Of a stretch of 64,000 bases of DNA, positions 1 through 6,820 are shown piece by piece. The stretch is taken from NCBI RefSeq assembly GCF_009905605.1, contig NZ_JAAAKZ010000010.1, positions 1-64,000 of the forward strand. The letters run 5' to 3'. The notes below the pieces were generated by a model, which worked only from the letters and a program-made list of their open reading frames with translations, was not told where the DNA came from and did not search any database. Numbering within the stretch: position 1 is the first letter of the stretch; each line of letters starts with the position of its first letter. This stretch comes from Runella sp. CRIBMP. Lineage in GTDB: Bacteria > Bacteroidota > Bacteroidia > Cytophagales > Spirosomataceae. The translations under genes and the position numbers were made by a program.

Positions 1-113
1 TGCGGCCGTTCTTTCTGCCAAAACCAATTGCACAAAGGCTTCAAATTCGAGTGTTGTTTTTAATAAGCTTTCCTATTTGATTGACTCCGCACACACTATT
101 TTAACGTAATTGC

Positions 114-815
114 TTACAACCAAGAACCCACAAAATGATGAATGGCGAAGGCTTCCGAAAGTTTAGCAGCGCCGTAACCCATTTTTTTATTCTCCCGGTA
201 CAGCGTAGCCTCTCTGCCTCTAAACGGCCCAATGAGTTCTGGCGGCAGAAGCCTAACACTTTCTTTGTCTTCAAAATCATGATACACCCGATTGATCAAC
301 GTGGGCCCCGTGGTTTCCATGACGTAGTAATACTTACCCAACTCCTGCCACCGAGGCGTAAGCAAGCGTAGCTGCTCCTCACAACGCGCGATAGTCACTT
401 TAAAAAATTCATGCTCAGGAGCGGCAGACATATACGCACTCCCCAAAAACACCGGAAACTCGCGATGTAAACCCTCATCTCTGGGCTCTAAACCTATACA
501 AACGGGGTGCGTAAGCAAGCTATCTATAGGTTTGAGGCACTCACAATCAAAATCTATGTACACCCCGCCAAACGCATACAGCACCAAATACTTAATGACA
601 TCTACTCGCTGCGTAAGATACGGAAGCGACGCGTACAAAGGCCATAAATGCGAGTACCGCTCTCGCACCAGTGCATTGCTCTTTGCATCATCCCACAGTT
701 CAAAAGACCATTCAGGATGTTTCAATCGCCATGTTTGCGAATAACCAAGCAATGACCTTGGAATAGGTTTATTGCCTAACCAGATTTGGTGAAAGGTTTT
801 GAGAAACGATTTCAT
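114..815 (-). CDS. DXD-type sugar-nucleotide glycosyltransferase (Gly_transf_sug family)
   Basis: Likely transfers a sugar from a nucleotide-sugar donor in the cytoplasm. The protein (233 residues from the ATG at 815) starts with the IHQIW-type N-terminus seen in the OCH1/capsular Gly_transf_sug family, here FHQIWLGNKPIP. A GGVYIDFD segment near residue 90 carries the DXD metal-binding motif. A GTG two codons upstream is possible but the ATG is preferred. It is the last gene of a five-gene minus-strand run, starting about 10 bp after the TlpA-like gene stop, so it is probably cotranscribed with the GG-leader peptide gene. The acceptor is unknown. Glycan synthesis unrelated to the peptide is an equally legitimate reading; peptide modification is inference from context only. 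Confidence 0.85.
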   Translation of the reverse strand: MKSFLKTFHQIWLGNKPIPRSLLGYSQTWRLKHPEWSFELWDDAKSNALVRERYSHLWPLYASLPYLTQRVDVIKYLVLYAFGGVYIDFDCECLKPIDSLLTHPVCIGLEPRDEGLHREFPVFLGSAYMSAAPEHEFFKVTIARCEEQLRLLTPRWQELGKYYYVMETTGPTLINRVYHDFEDKESVRLLPPELIGPFRGREATLYRENKKMGYGAAKLSEAFAIHHFVGSWL

Positions 816-825
816 AATCACAAAA

Positions 826-2298
826 CTATTTTTTCAATAACTCATCAAAGATTTGTCTAAGTTTTGGATCACTTGGGCGCGGGGCATCTGCGCTAATAAC
901 TTTACCATCTTTACCGATGAGAATATAACGTGGAATAGAAGATATTTTGAAGTGTTTCGCAAAAGTCGATTCAAAATTATTAGCTAATATATAGCTGTCA
1001 TTTTCAGGATTGATACCTATGCGAGTCATTGATTTCTCCCAAGCCATACGGTTCTTATCTAAACTGATAAAGGCAAAATTTATTTCTTTGCCCATATACA
1101 GTTGCTGAAGTTGATGGGAGGCTGGCATTTCGGCAATACAGGGCGAACACCAAGATGCCCAAAAATCTATGTATAAAACTTTTTCTTTTGAGGATTGTAA
1201 TAAGTAATTTAATGAGTATTTTTTCGAGTTACTTTTGAACAAAACAGAAGACATGAAATCTTTTTGCAAAGGCTCTTTTCCATCTGACAATAAAACGTTA
1301 TTTTTAATATATTTGACATAATCGTCATTTTTACAATCTAAATAAAATCTTTTTAATAGTGGCTCAACCCCATCTTCTTGAGCATTTTTTTCAATTTTCA
1401 TTTTAATTATTTTAAATAACAGGTAGTCTTTTATTTTCCCTTTAAAATTTTTATTAGCCATTGCATATAAATTAGAAATGTCGCTTTTTAATCCCATTTT
1501 TTGACACAAAAAATAAACATAAAATAATGACGAATTTTTATAATTATTAACATATATACATTCGTCACATTCAAAGTCTTTACTTAAATTATCATAAGTA
1601 GAGACTAAGCCAATAGGAAATTTTTTCTTATACTGTTCTAAAATAAAAGGAGAAAAATAATCTCTCTCTAAATAATAAATCTCATCAAATTTACAAAGAG
1701 CCATAATATAACTTTTAAAACGGGAACTGACTGTTTTCTTTTTTTCAAAAATATTCAAATATTCTAATATCCTCTCATTTCTTTCTTTAGACAATTTAAC
1801 TTGTTTATCTACAGGAAATTTTATAGGAAACATTGCTCTCGGTCCTTCAATCTCTCCTACCCTTTGTTTTAAATCAACTAAAAAATCCAACTCGTTTGTT
1901 CGTACATTGTCTTTAAGAGACCGTAATCGTGTATATCCATTTGCATCTTTATAGGCTATTAATGAATCACCAGGGTAAATTAAAAAACTAGTCCAAGATT
2001 CCATTTCTAAAAGTGGCTTATTAGTATTAATATCTGCAGTCAGTGCTCTAACAGGGTGAGGAGTTTCTATTTTAAGTATAAGGTTAGACTTTTGCCCATT
2101 ATACTCAAAAGGCGGTGCAGTATCGCCATATTCATCAAAAATTTGCCAAGAAATAGTTTCATTCTTATGTACCTCATTTATTATTGTTATCGTCTGAAGA
2201 GCTTCAAAAGCAATTTCATTTCTTAAAAAACTTTCGCTTTGCGAATGGCTATTACATGAAAAAACAATAACTATGAAAAAATTAATTATCTGTCGCAT
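826..2298 (-). CDS. TlpA/ResA-like thioredoxin-fold protein with long N-terminal domain
   Basis: Secreted thiol-disulfide oxidoreductase of 490 residues. The N-terminus is a short signal sequence with a cysteine near residue 15 (VFSCNS), so it may be a lipoprotein facing the periplasm. Residues 20-360 are an unassigned lysine-rich domain typical of Bacteroidota AhpC/TSA-TlpA proteins (DUF4369-like region). The C-terminal 120 residues hold a WASWCSPC active site (Cys384, Cys387) and the cis-proline segment SSIPRYI. The gene is visibly more AT-rich than the flanking glycosyltransferase genes, especially between 1200 and 1800, which could reflect transfer or relaxed selection. It lies 82 bp downstream of the cysteine peptide gene and may reduce or isomerise the disulfides made by the VKOR fusion, which is inference. 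Confidence 0.85.
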   Translation of the reverse strand: MRQIINFFIVIVFSCNSHSQSESFLRNEIAFEALQTITIINEVHKNETISWQIFDEYGDTAPPFEYNGQKSNLILKIETPHPVRALTADINTNKPLLEMESWTSFLIYPGDSLIAYKDANGYTRLRSLKDNVRTNELDFLVDLKQRVGEIEGPRAMFPIKFPVDKQVKLSKERNERILEYLNIFEKKKTVSSRFKSYIMALCKFDEIYYLERDYFSPFILEQYKKKFPIGLVSTYDNLSKDFECDECIYVNNYKNSSLFYVYFLCQKMGLKSDISNLYAMANKNFKGKIKDYLLFKIIKMKIEKNAQEDGVEPLLKRFYLDCKNDDYVKYIKNNVLLSDGKEPLQKDFMSSVLFKSNSKKYSLNYLLQSSKEKVLYIDFWASWCSPCIAEMPASHQLQQLYMGKEINFAFISLDKNRMAWEKSMTRIGINPENDSYILANNFESTFAKHFKISSIPRYILIGKDGKVISADAPRPSDPKLRQIFDELLKK

Positions 2299-2332
2299 AA
2301 CATTTATTTAAGTAAGATTAATTTTTCAAACC

Positions 2333-2366
2333 TTGGGAAGCGGCAATTAATTGCTTTACTTCCCAA
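2333..2366 (-). promoter_or_regulatory. intercistronic hairpin after the GG-leader peptide gene
   Basis: An 8-bp perfect stem (TTGGGAAG at 2333-2340 with CTTCCCAA at 2359-2366) encloses a second palindrome, GCAATTAATTGC at 2343-2354. It lies between the peptide stop codon and the TlpA gene. On the minus strand it is not followed by a clear T-run, so a full terminator is doubtful. By analogy with other peptide operons it may stabilise the upstream mRNA or attenuate read-through, which would raise peptide levels above enzyme levels. That role is inference. Confidence 0.5.
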
Positions 2367-2380
2367 AGTTCTATTTTACA

Positions 2381-2617
2381 TTATAGATTTTTAGGGCAAC
2401 TATCACAACAATACCCAGTTCTTTCACCGGCACCTCCATTAGACACATGAATGTTATTTGCGCCTTTTTTGGCATTGTCCATACTCATGGTATAAGTGCT
2501 GTATTGTCGCTCTCCATTTTGTTCGTACCAGTATCTGCATGTACCAGAACCTCCTGCTACCTTTTTCATTTCAGCTCTTGTCAAGGCAAAATCTCCGAAA
2601 TTTGATAATCTGTTCAT
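2381..2617 (-). CDS. double-glycine-leader cysteine-containing secreted peptide precursor
   Basis: A 78-residue precursor. The leader ends LTRAEMKKVAGG at residues 12-23, which matches the L-[ST]-R-x-E-M-K-x-[VI]-x-GG leader of Bacteroidota natural-product/bacteriocin-like precursors. Cleavage after Gly23 would release a 55-residue core starting SGTC, with four cysteines (27, 70, 71, 74), enough for two disulfides, and many Ser, Thr, Tyr and Asn residues. It sits 32 bp downstream of the VKOR fusion gene and upstream of the TlpA gene, so its neighbours are oxidative-folding proteins. No dedicated C39 ABC exporter or radical-SAM or lanthionine enzyme is visible in this window. The function (antimicrobial, signalling or structural) is unknown; the leader assignment is firm, the rest is inference. 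Confidence 0.8.
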   Translation of the reverse strand: MNRLSNFGDFALTRAEMKKVAGGSGTCRYWYEQNGERQYSTYTMSMDNAKKGANNIHVSNGGAGERTGYCCDSCPKNL

Positions 2618-2649
2618 TGTTTAATAGTTTAGAATGTTTAAAAATTGAT

Positions 2650-4326
2650 TTATTTGAATTGGCCAATTCCTATGGTAGAATAATAAGTACAGAGTTTGGG
2701 CAGCTCTCGTACTTGGTAAAATTTAGGCAGCTCTACTGCATTTAGAAAAGTAGTAGGTGCAGTCATAACTCCTGCTAACTCAAGCCAACGAACATGAAGA
2801 TGCAGTTGATTTTTACCGCTATCGCTACGGTAATCACCCCGTACTTTGCTACTCCATTCGTTGTAATGCTTTCCATTGGTTTCAAACCAACGGTGAAGTG
2901 CCGCTCCCATCTGATCAGTGGGTAAACTCAGAACTTGCCTAGCTACTTTACTCGCAATATCTTCGTCAGAAAACCCTGCGGCTAAAATGATTTGTACTTG
3001 TAAGGCTTCGTTAGTCTCAAGTAATTTTTTGATTTCCAAATGATTGTGACGACAAGTCGCACAAGTAGGGCTGATTACCATGATCAATGAATTTTCAGCA
3101 TTCGGATTTCCCAACCTAATTACTTTCATCCCTTCAAAAATCGGGGGTAATATCTGCTGCTTGCTCATTAACCCTTGCAAATAATCCGGGTCAAATTTTA
3201 GTTTTTGAAATTCCCGAAATAAGGAATCATAGCGGATGGATTTCTGTAAATGTCCTTTAACCAACGTCCAAAGCATAGGTACAATAGCAAAAGTGCCTCC
3301 TAAATAGAGCAGAGAATCCGGCGAAAAATCGTACGTCAGCAACGGTCTTCCTTCATCGGAGAAGTCGTTGATACTAAAGGCTGTAATTCCTATTCCCAAT
3401 TCTACCCAAAGCAGTACCTGCACTGTCAAACACAACACGCACCACTCCCGTGCTACTCGCCATTGGTAATAAACCGACCAAAAGGTATAAGGCAAAGAAA
3501 GAAAGGTCAAAGTGAAAAGCGAAGTGTGCAAAGTAGTAAGCTGTGTATTATTGCCTGTCCACATACTTAATGCCAAAGCTAGCAGGCTGCCTGCAAAATA
3601 AAATAGACCTACTTCACTCCAACTTAGCCACTCGGTTACTTTCGCAACGGGTGATTGAAGGATGGTTTGGCAATTGCTGCGACGGTTGATTTGGCATACT
3701 TTCTGTAAAAAGGAATTTTGGGAGTCAATACCGTACCAAACCAACATTCCGCTCACAATGGCTCCCACTAATTTGGTCGCTAAAAGGCCATAATAGGAGA
3801 GATTGGAAGCAAAAGTTTTTTTTTGAAGCAAACTCCACAGAACTACGCCTAAACATAGCAGTATGGCACTCACAATGAATGGAATACGCAAAGAATCAAT
3901 CCATTCCCGACGGCGGTTTTGGGCATATTCACGCTCACCCGAAGTCTCAGTGGGTTCTATCAATAGAGCAACACCCGTCCATTTATGGACAAAATCATTA
4001 TAACTGTCGCTCTGCCAGCCGCGTTGAGTATGCAGCCACTCTACGGTGCTGCCAATTTTTCGCACAGGCACAAACACTCCACCATCAACCTGCAAATGCG
4101 CCATAGCTGGAAGCGGTATTTCAGGCAAACGGTCGGGTGTAAGGCGCGTGGCCATGTTGGGCACGTTGAAATCGGTCAATACATCACTCAGCGCACTTAG
4201 GCTTGGGAAATCAGGATGTTGCCACATCGCATTGCGCAAACTACGCGCAGTAACGCGTACCTTACTCAGGTACAGAAGCATATTGGTAGCTTCAAGGGCA
4301 TTTTTTTCGGAGGGGTTTAGTTTCAT
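2650..4326 (-). CDS. C39-like domain / VKOR / thioredoxin fusion (disulfide-forming membrane protein)
   Basis: Probable inner-membrane disulfide generator of 558 residues from the ATG at 4326 (an in-frame GTG at 4347 is the alternative). Residues 5-128 align in pattern with the peptidase C39 fold, including the HPDFPSLSALSDVL stretch and a final LLIEP, but the catalytic Cys position reads ALEATN and the expected HFV reads VFV, so it should be inactive. Residues 145-365 are a VKOR domain with membrane helices, loop cysteines 211 and 219, and the active pair WCVLC (296, 299). The C-terminal DsbA/thioredoxin-like domain has CATC (422-425) and a T-x-P cis-proline (MTAPTTF). VKOR fused to its own thioredoxin partner normally oxidises periplasmic thiols using quinone. 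The adjacent GG-leader cysteine peptide is a natural candidate substrate. Confidence 0.85.
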   Translation of the reverse strand: MKLNPSEKNALEATNMLLYLSKVRVTARSLRNAMWQHPDFPSLSALSDVLTDFNVPNMATRLTPDRLPEIPLPAMAHLQVDGGVFVPVRKIGSTVEWLHTQRGWQSDSYNDFVHKWTGVALLIEPTETSGEREYAQNRRREWIDSLRIPFIVSAILLCLGVVLWSLLQKKTFASNLSYYGLLATKLVGAIVSGMLVWYGIDSQNSFLQKVCQINRRSNCQTILQSPVAKVTEWLSWSEVGLFYFAGSLLALALSMWTGNNTQLTTLHTSLFTLTFLSLPYTFWSVYYQWRVAREWCVLCLTVQVLLWVELGIGITAFSINDFSDEGRPLLTYDFSPDSLLYLGGTFAIVPMLWTLVKGHLQKSIRYDSLFREFQKLKFDPDYLQGLMSKQQILPPIFEGMKVIRLGNPNAENSLIMVISPTCATCRHNHLEIKKLLETNEALQVQIILAAGFSDEDIASKVARQVLSLPTDQMGAALHRWFETNGKHYNEWSSKVRGDYRSDSGKNQLHLHVRWLELAGVMTAPTTFLNAVELPKFYQVRELPKLCTYYSTIGIGQFK

Positions 4327-4368
4327 AAGATTTTTTATTTTTGTCACCCTGTAATGGTCTAAACTATC

Positions 4369-5754
4369 TTAGGCCAATACGACTGAATGCTTATCCACAA
4401 GAAGACTCTGCATTGTCCCTTTTATTTTCCCTTCCTTGTATTCGTCAAAAATCACCTCCCTAAACTGCCTCACTTTTTCCCGAAATGAATTTTCTCCCAG
4501 CAACCTTTCAAGTTTCTTTTTCAAATCCGCAAGGCGTTCGTGGGCAAAAGCACCACGCAGGCCCAAGCCGTGGTATTCAAGTTTGAGGGCGTTACCGTTT
4601 TGGTCGTAGTGCGGATCGAGGGGGTAGGCCAGCATCGGTACACCGTAATAAATAGCTTCCTTGATCGATCCAAACCCGGCGTGAGTAATAAAAACATCGG
4701 CTGAGGCCAATACCTCTAACTGCGGCACTCGGCTAAAAATGTGCGTACGGTCGGTAAGCAGTTTTCGGGCGCGGAGGGTTTCTATCACGTATTTATTTAC
4801 CGAGCATACCAAATGTACATTCGGCAATTCACGGATTACCTCCAATAAGTTGGTCACGAAGCGTAACAGGGTGGCGTCGGCGCCTTCGTGAAAGGTACCG
4901 AAACTGCAATAGATCAGCTTTTCTCCGTGCTGTTTTTGAGTCAAAATCGCTTCCCATGCCTGTTCAAATACGGGATCAAGCTCAGTATCTTGCCGATGCT
5001 CCCGCATACACAATCCCAAATAATGCTGATTGGGCTTACGTATTTCGGTGGCAAATTCAAACTCCAACGGCCCCAATATCAACTCAGGCACGTTGGCGAT
5101 CACCTGCGTCACGGTCACATCTTGGGCCAAAGGAAAATCAGGCAGCGCTTCCGCCAGCTGCTGTAGTCGCTGCCGGTGGCGGGTAACAGTCCATTGCATA
5201 AACCAAGACCTCACCCCAACCCCTCTCCATGTTGGAGAGGGGCTTTTTTTCTTTCTTGTTTCAGGTCGGGACGTTACGCCGCGCGGAATGAGGTAACTCT
5301 CCGATACGCTCGGCCAATCCTGCACCCGATAGGTAGAAGGCATGGGATTGAAGAACAGCAACTTAAACTCACTTCGGCGGGGGTTCAGTACCCAGAAATC
5401 GGTGCAGACAAACAAATCAATCAAAATAGCTGATGGGCGAATCTCATCAATAAGCGCGTCTAATTCACGCTTACGCTCCCAATACAGTTCGTCGTTACGG
5501 TAGGCTTTTAGAAGCCGCCAATAAGTGGGCTTTTGTTTCTGGGAAGCCAAAAAAGAGGCTTCCATATGGTAGCCGACCCTATGCCCTGAATTCATTACGG
5601 CTTGGTAGCCATTCTTGACCACGATTTCGGCCAATACTTGGCTTGTTACCGCATAATACACTTCATATTCATCCGCCAACAAATCCGCCAAGTACAGCGA
5701 GGGCAGTACATGGCTTCGGATGGCAGCGGGAAGAATGAGTAAGCGGGGTTTCAT
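4369..5754 (-). CDS. GT1-family (UGT/MGT-like) glycosyltransferase
   Basis: A GT-B fold glycosyltransferase of 461 residues from the ATG at 5754 (an upstream TTG at 5790 opens the same frame but adds 12 unlikely residues). The N-terminus MKPRLLILPAAIRSHVLPS is the acceptor-side Rossmann motif with the family histidine. The C-terminal donor site reads THAGFGSIKEAIYYGVPM followed by DQ, the usual H-x-G-x-x-S and DQ pattern. Family members glycosylate small molecules, lipids or aglycones. An extra segment of about 25 residues near residue 160 is encoded by an intergenic-type palindrome (see 5206-5250). The gene is first in the run that leads, 21-42 bp later, into the VKOR fusion, and it faces the XRE regulator across twin operator-like sites. 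Confidence 0.85.
   Translation of the reverse strand: MKPRLLILPAAIRSHVLPSLYLADLLADEYEVYYAVTSQVLAEIVVKNGYQAVMNSGHRVGYHMEASFLASQKQKPTYWRLLKAYRNDELYWERKRELDALIDEIRPSAILIDLFVCTDFWVLNPRRSEFKLLFFNPMPSTYRVQDWPSVSESYLIPRGVTSRPETRKKKSPSPTWRGVGVRSWFMQWTVTRHRQRLQQLAEALPDFPLAQDVTVTQVIANVPELILGPLEFEFATEIRKPNQHYLGLCMREHRQDTELDPVFEQAWEAILTQKQHGEKLIYCSFGTFHEGADATLLRFVTNLLEVIRELPNVHLVCSVNKYVIETLRARKLLTDRTHIFSRVPQLEVLASADVFITHAGFGSIKEAIYYGVPMLAYPLDPHYDQNGNALKLEYHGLGLRGAFAHERLADLKKKLERLLGENSFREKVRQFREVIFDEYKEGKIKGTMQSLLVDKHSVVLA
5206..5250. repeat. short palindromic repeat inserted in frame in the GT1 gene
   Basis: A perfect 10-bp stem, CCCCTCTCCA at 5220-5229 with TGGAGAGGGG at 5233-5242 and a 3-nt loop, is flanked by CCTCACCCCAA on one side and a T-run on the other. 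This arrangement is a recurrent intergenic repeat in many bacterial genomes. Here it lies inside an open reading frame and is translated on the minus strand as a KKKSPSPTWRGVGV segment with no counterpart expected in GT1 enzymes. Confidence 0.75.
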
Positions 5755-5816
5755 GCAATCGTTTTCAGGGCTTAGGAACGTATGCCACAAAAGACTATAC
5801 TTTTTTCAAGAAACAG

Positions 5817-5852
5817 TATCGGTTTTCCGATAATTTCAATCGGTTTTCCGAT
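5817..5852. promoter_or_regulatory. twin palindromic operator-like sites between GT1 and XRE genes
   Basis: Two palindromes share the core ATCGG-TTTT-CCGAT. One is at 5817-5832 (extended to TATCGG/CCGATA) and the other at 5839-5852. Their centres are 21 bp apart, two helical turns, so both face the same side of DNA. They sit 63 bp upstream of the GT1 start and about 176 bp upstream of the XRE start. The size and symmetry suit a dimeric XRE-type repressor, and the divergent XRE gene is the obvious candidate. Binding is inference. Confidence 0.65.
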
Positions 5853-6027
5853 ATTTTTCGCTTAAAGACCGTTTGATAACTTTTCGAGCAAATGAGAGGC
5901 ACCATCTATACAATTTTTCTATCTTGCGTCGTTACACAGCTATAGCCGTCCCTACTTTGATACTTATGTGAGCGTTATCGAGTACTCTCGACAGAGCACA
6001 CCCATTCACAATTTATCAATATATTAT

Positions 6028-6438
6028 ATGACCTTTGGGACATTTTTACTGAACCTACGCCATGAACACAGATTATCGCAGAAAGACGTGGCTGCTGCCG
6101 TCAACGTGGCACAAAGCACCTACTGCGACTGGGAAAGTGATAAACACTTGCCCAAGATTGCCTACATTCGGCCATTGGCCGATCTTTTCAGGGTAAAAGA
6201 AGAAGTGATTTTGCAAAGAATTAATGGGCACAACGCAGCCACCGAAACGGAGCTACAACGCCTAAAGACCGAAAATGAGGATTTACGCCAACGCGACGCC
6301 AAACGGGAAGAAACCATCCAGGTATTGGAAAATACCATAAAGAAGCTTTCTAAAACCAATTCTTCAAATGGGGAAATAAATGAACAGACGGGGGGGGGGA
6401 GTAAGGCCCTGATTAGCAACAAATTAAAAAAGGGATAA
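6028..6438 (+). CDS. XRE-family HTH transcriptional regulator with coiled-coil tail
   Basis: DNA-binding regulator of 136 residues from the ATG at 6028; an in-frame GTG at 5968 would add 20 residues ahead of the domain and is less likely. Residues 1-63 are a Cro/C1-type HTH: LRHEHRLSQKDVAAAVNVAQSTYCDWESDKHLPK. Residues 70-115 are a charged heptad-like coiled coil, probably for dimerisation. The last 20 residues are encoded by a stretch with a run of ten G bases (6390-6399), a likely slippage site. It is divergent from the GT1-VKOR-peptide run and may bind the twin palindromes at 5817-5852. There is no ligand-binding domain, so any signal must act through partners or tail length. Confidence 0.85.
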   Translation: MTFGTFLLNLRHEHRLSQKDVAAAVNVAQSTYCDWESDKHLPKIAYIRPLADLFRVKEEVILQRINGHNAATETELQRLKTENEDLRQRDAKREETIQVLENTIKKLSKTNSSNGEINEQTGGGSKALISNKLKKG

Positions 6439-6461
6439 CCTACTGAGGCTATCCTTTTTTT
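6426..6461 (+). terminator. Rho-independent terminator after the XRE gene
   Basis: GGATAACC followed by a short loop and GGCTATCC makes an 8-bp stem with one mismatch, followed by TTTTTTT. It overlaps the end of the XRE gene. The A-run on the other side lets it act in both directions. Confidence 0.7.
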
Positions 6462-6820
6462 AATGAATTTTGACCAAATTGACTTACTTCTTTTCGCCGC
6501 CCATTTTGGTGGGTTATTATTCGGTTTAGTGTTATTGGCAGGATTATTTCCACGTGCGTTCCCCCTTCCTCCGCCTTTTTTCTTTTTATTTCTGTTACGA
6601 TTACCGCTTTGTTGCTGGTCACGGTCGCCGCTGCTGAGTTTCTTATCCATCTTCACCAAATCGCTGGCGTTTTTTTCTGCATCTCCGAACCCTTGCCTCA
6701 AAGCAAAGTGCGATTTGACGATTCGAGGTCATTAATTGAATTTTTCATAACCAAGTCCCTATCTTTGCTCAAACCGACTTCAAAACACCCTAAAAACCAT
6801 CCACCGTCCTTTTTCTTTTT
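6439..6820. other. 382-bp interval with a doubtful minus-strand basic ORF
   Basis: The only coding-like signal is on the minus strand between about 6484 and 6701: an open frame starting at TTG (6701) or ATG (6650) rich in Lys, Arg, Asn and Gly. Its composition changes after NNPPK near 6500, and a one-base shift there would end it at GGEKK and a stop (6484-6486). That could be a frameshifted small basic protein gene. In its given frame it runs on through the antisense of the XRE gene, which is not credible. The right end of the interval holds the promoter of the serine hydrolase gene. Confidence 0.3.
6736..6767 (+). promoter_or_regulatory. Bacteroidota-type promoter for the serine hydrolase gene
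   Basis: TATCTTTG at 6760-6767 matches the Bacteroidota -7 consensus TAnnTTTG exactly, and a TTG at 6736-6738 is 21 bp upstream. Transcription would start near 6774, leaving a leader of about 47 nt. Confidence 0.55.

Noticed and set aside
1-72. Open minus-strand frame at the left edge that reads as coding-like residues (LLKTTLEFEAFVQLVLAERTAA)
   Set aside because: It has a stop just upstream, no good start codon and is too short to support a gene, though it may be the beginning of a gene that continues outside the window.
6162-6701. Long minus-strand frame across the XRE gene
   Set aside because: Most of it is antisense to a clear HTH regulator. Only the first part, 6484-6701, has any coding feel and that part is covered separately.
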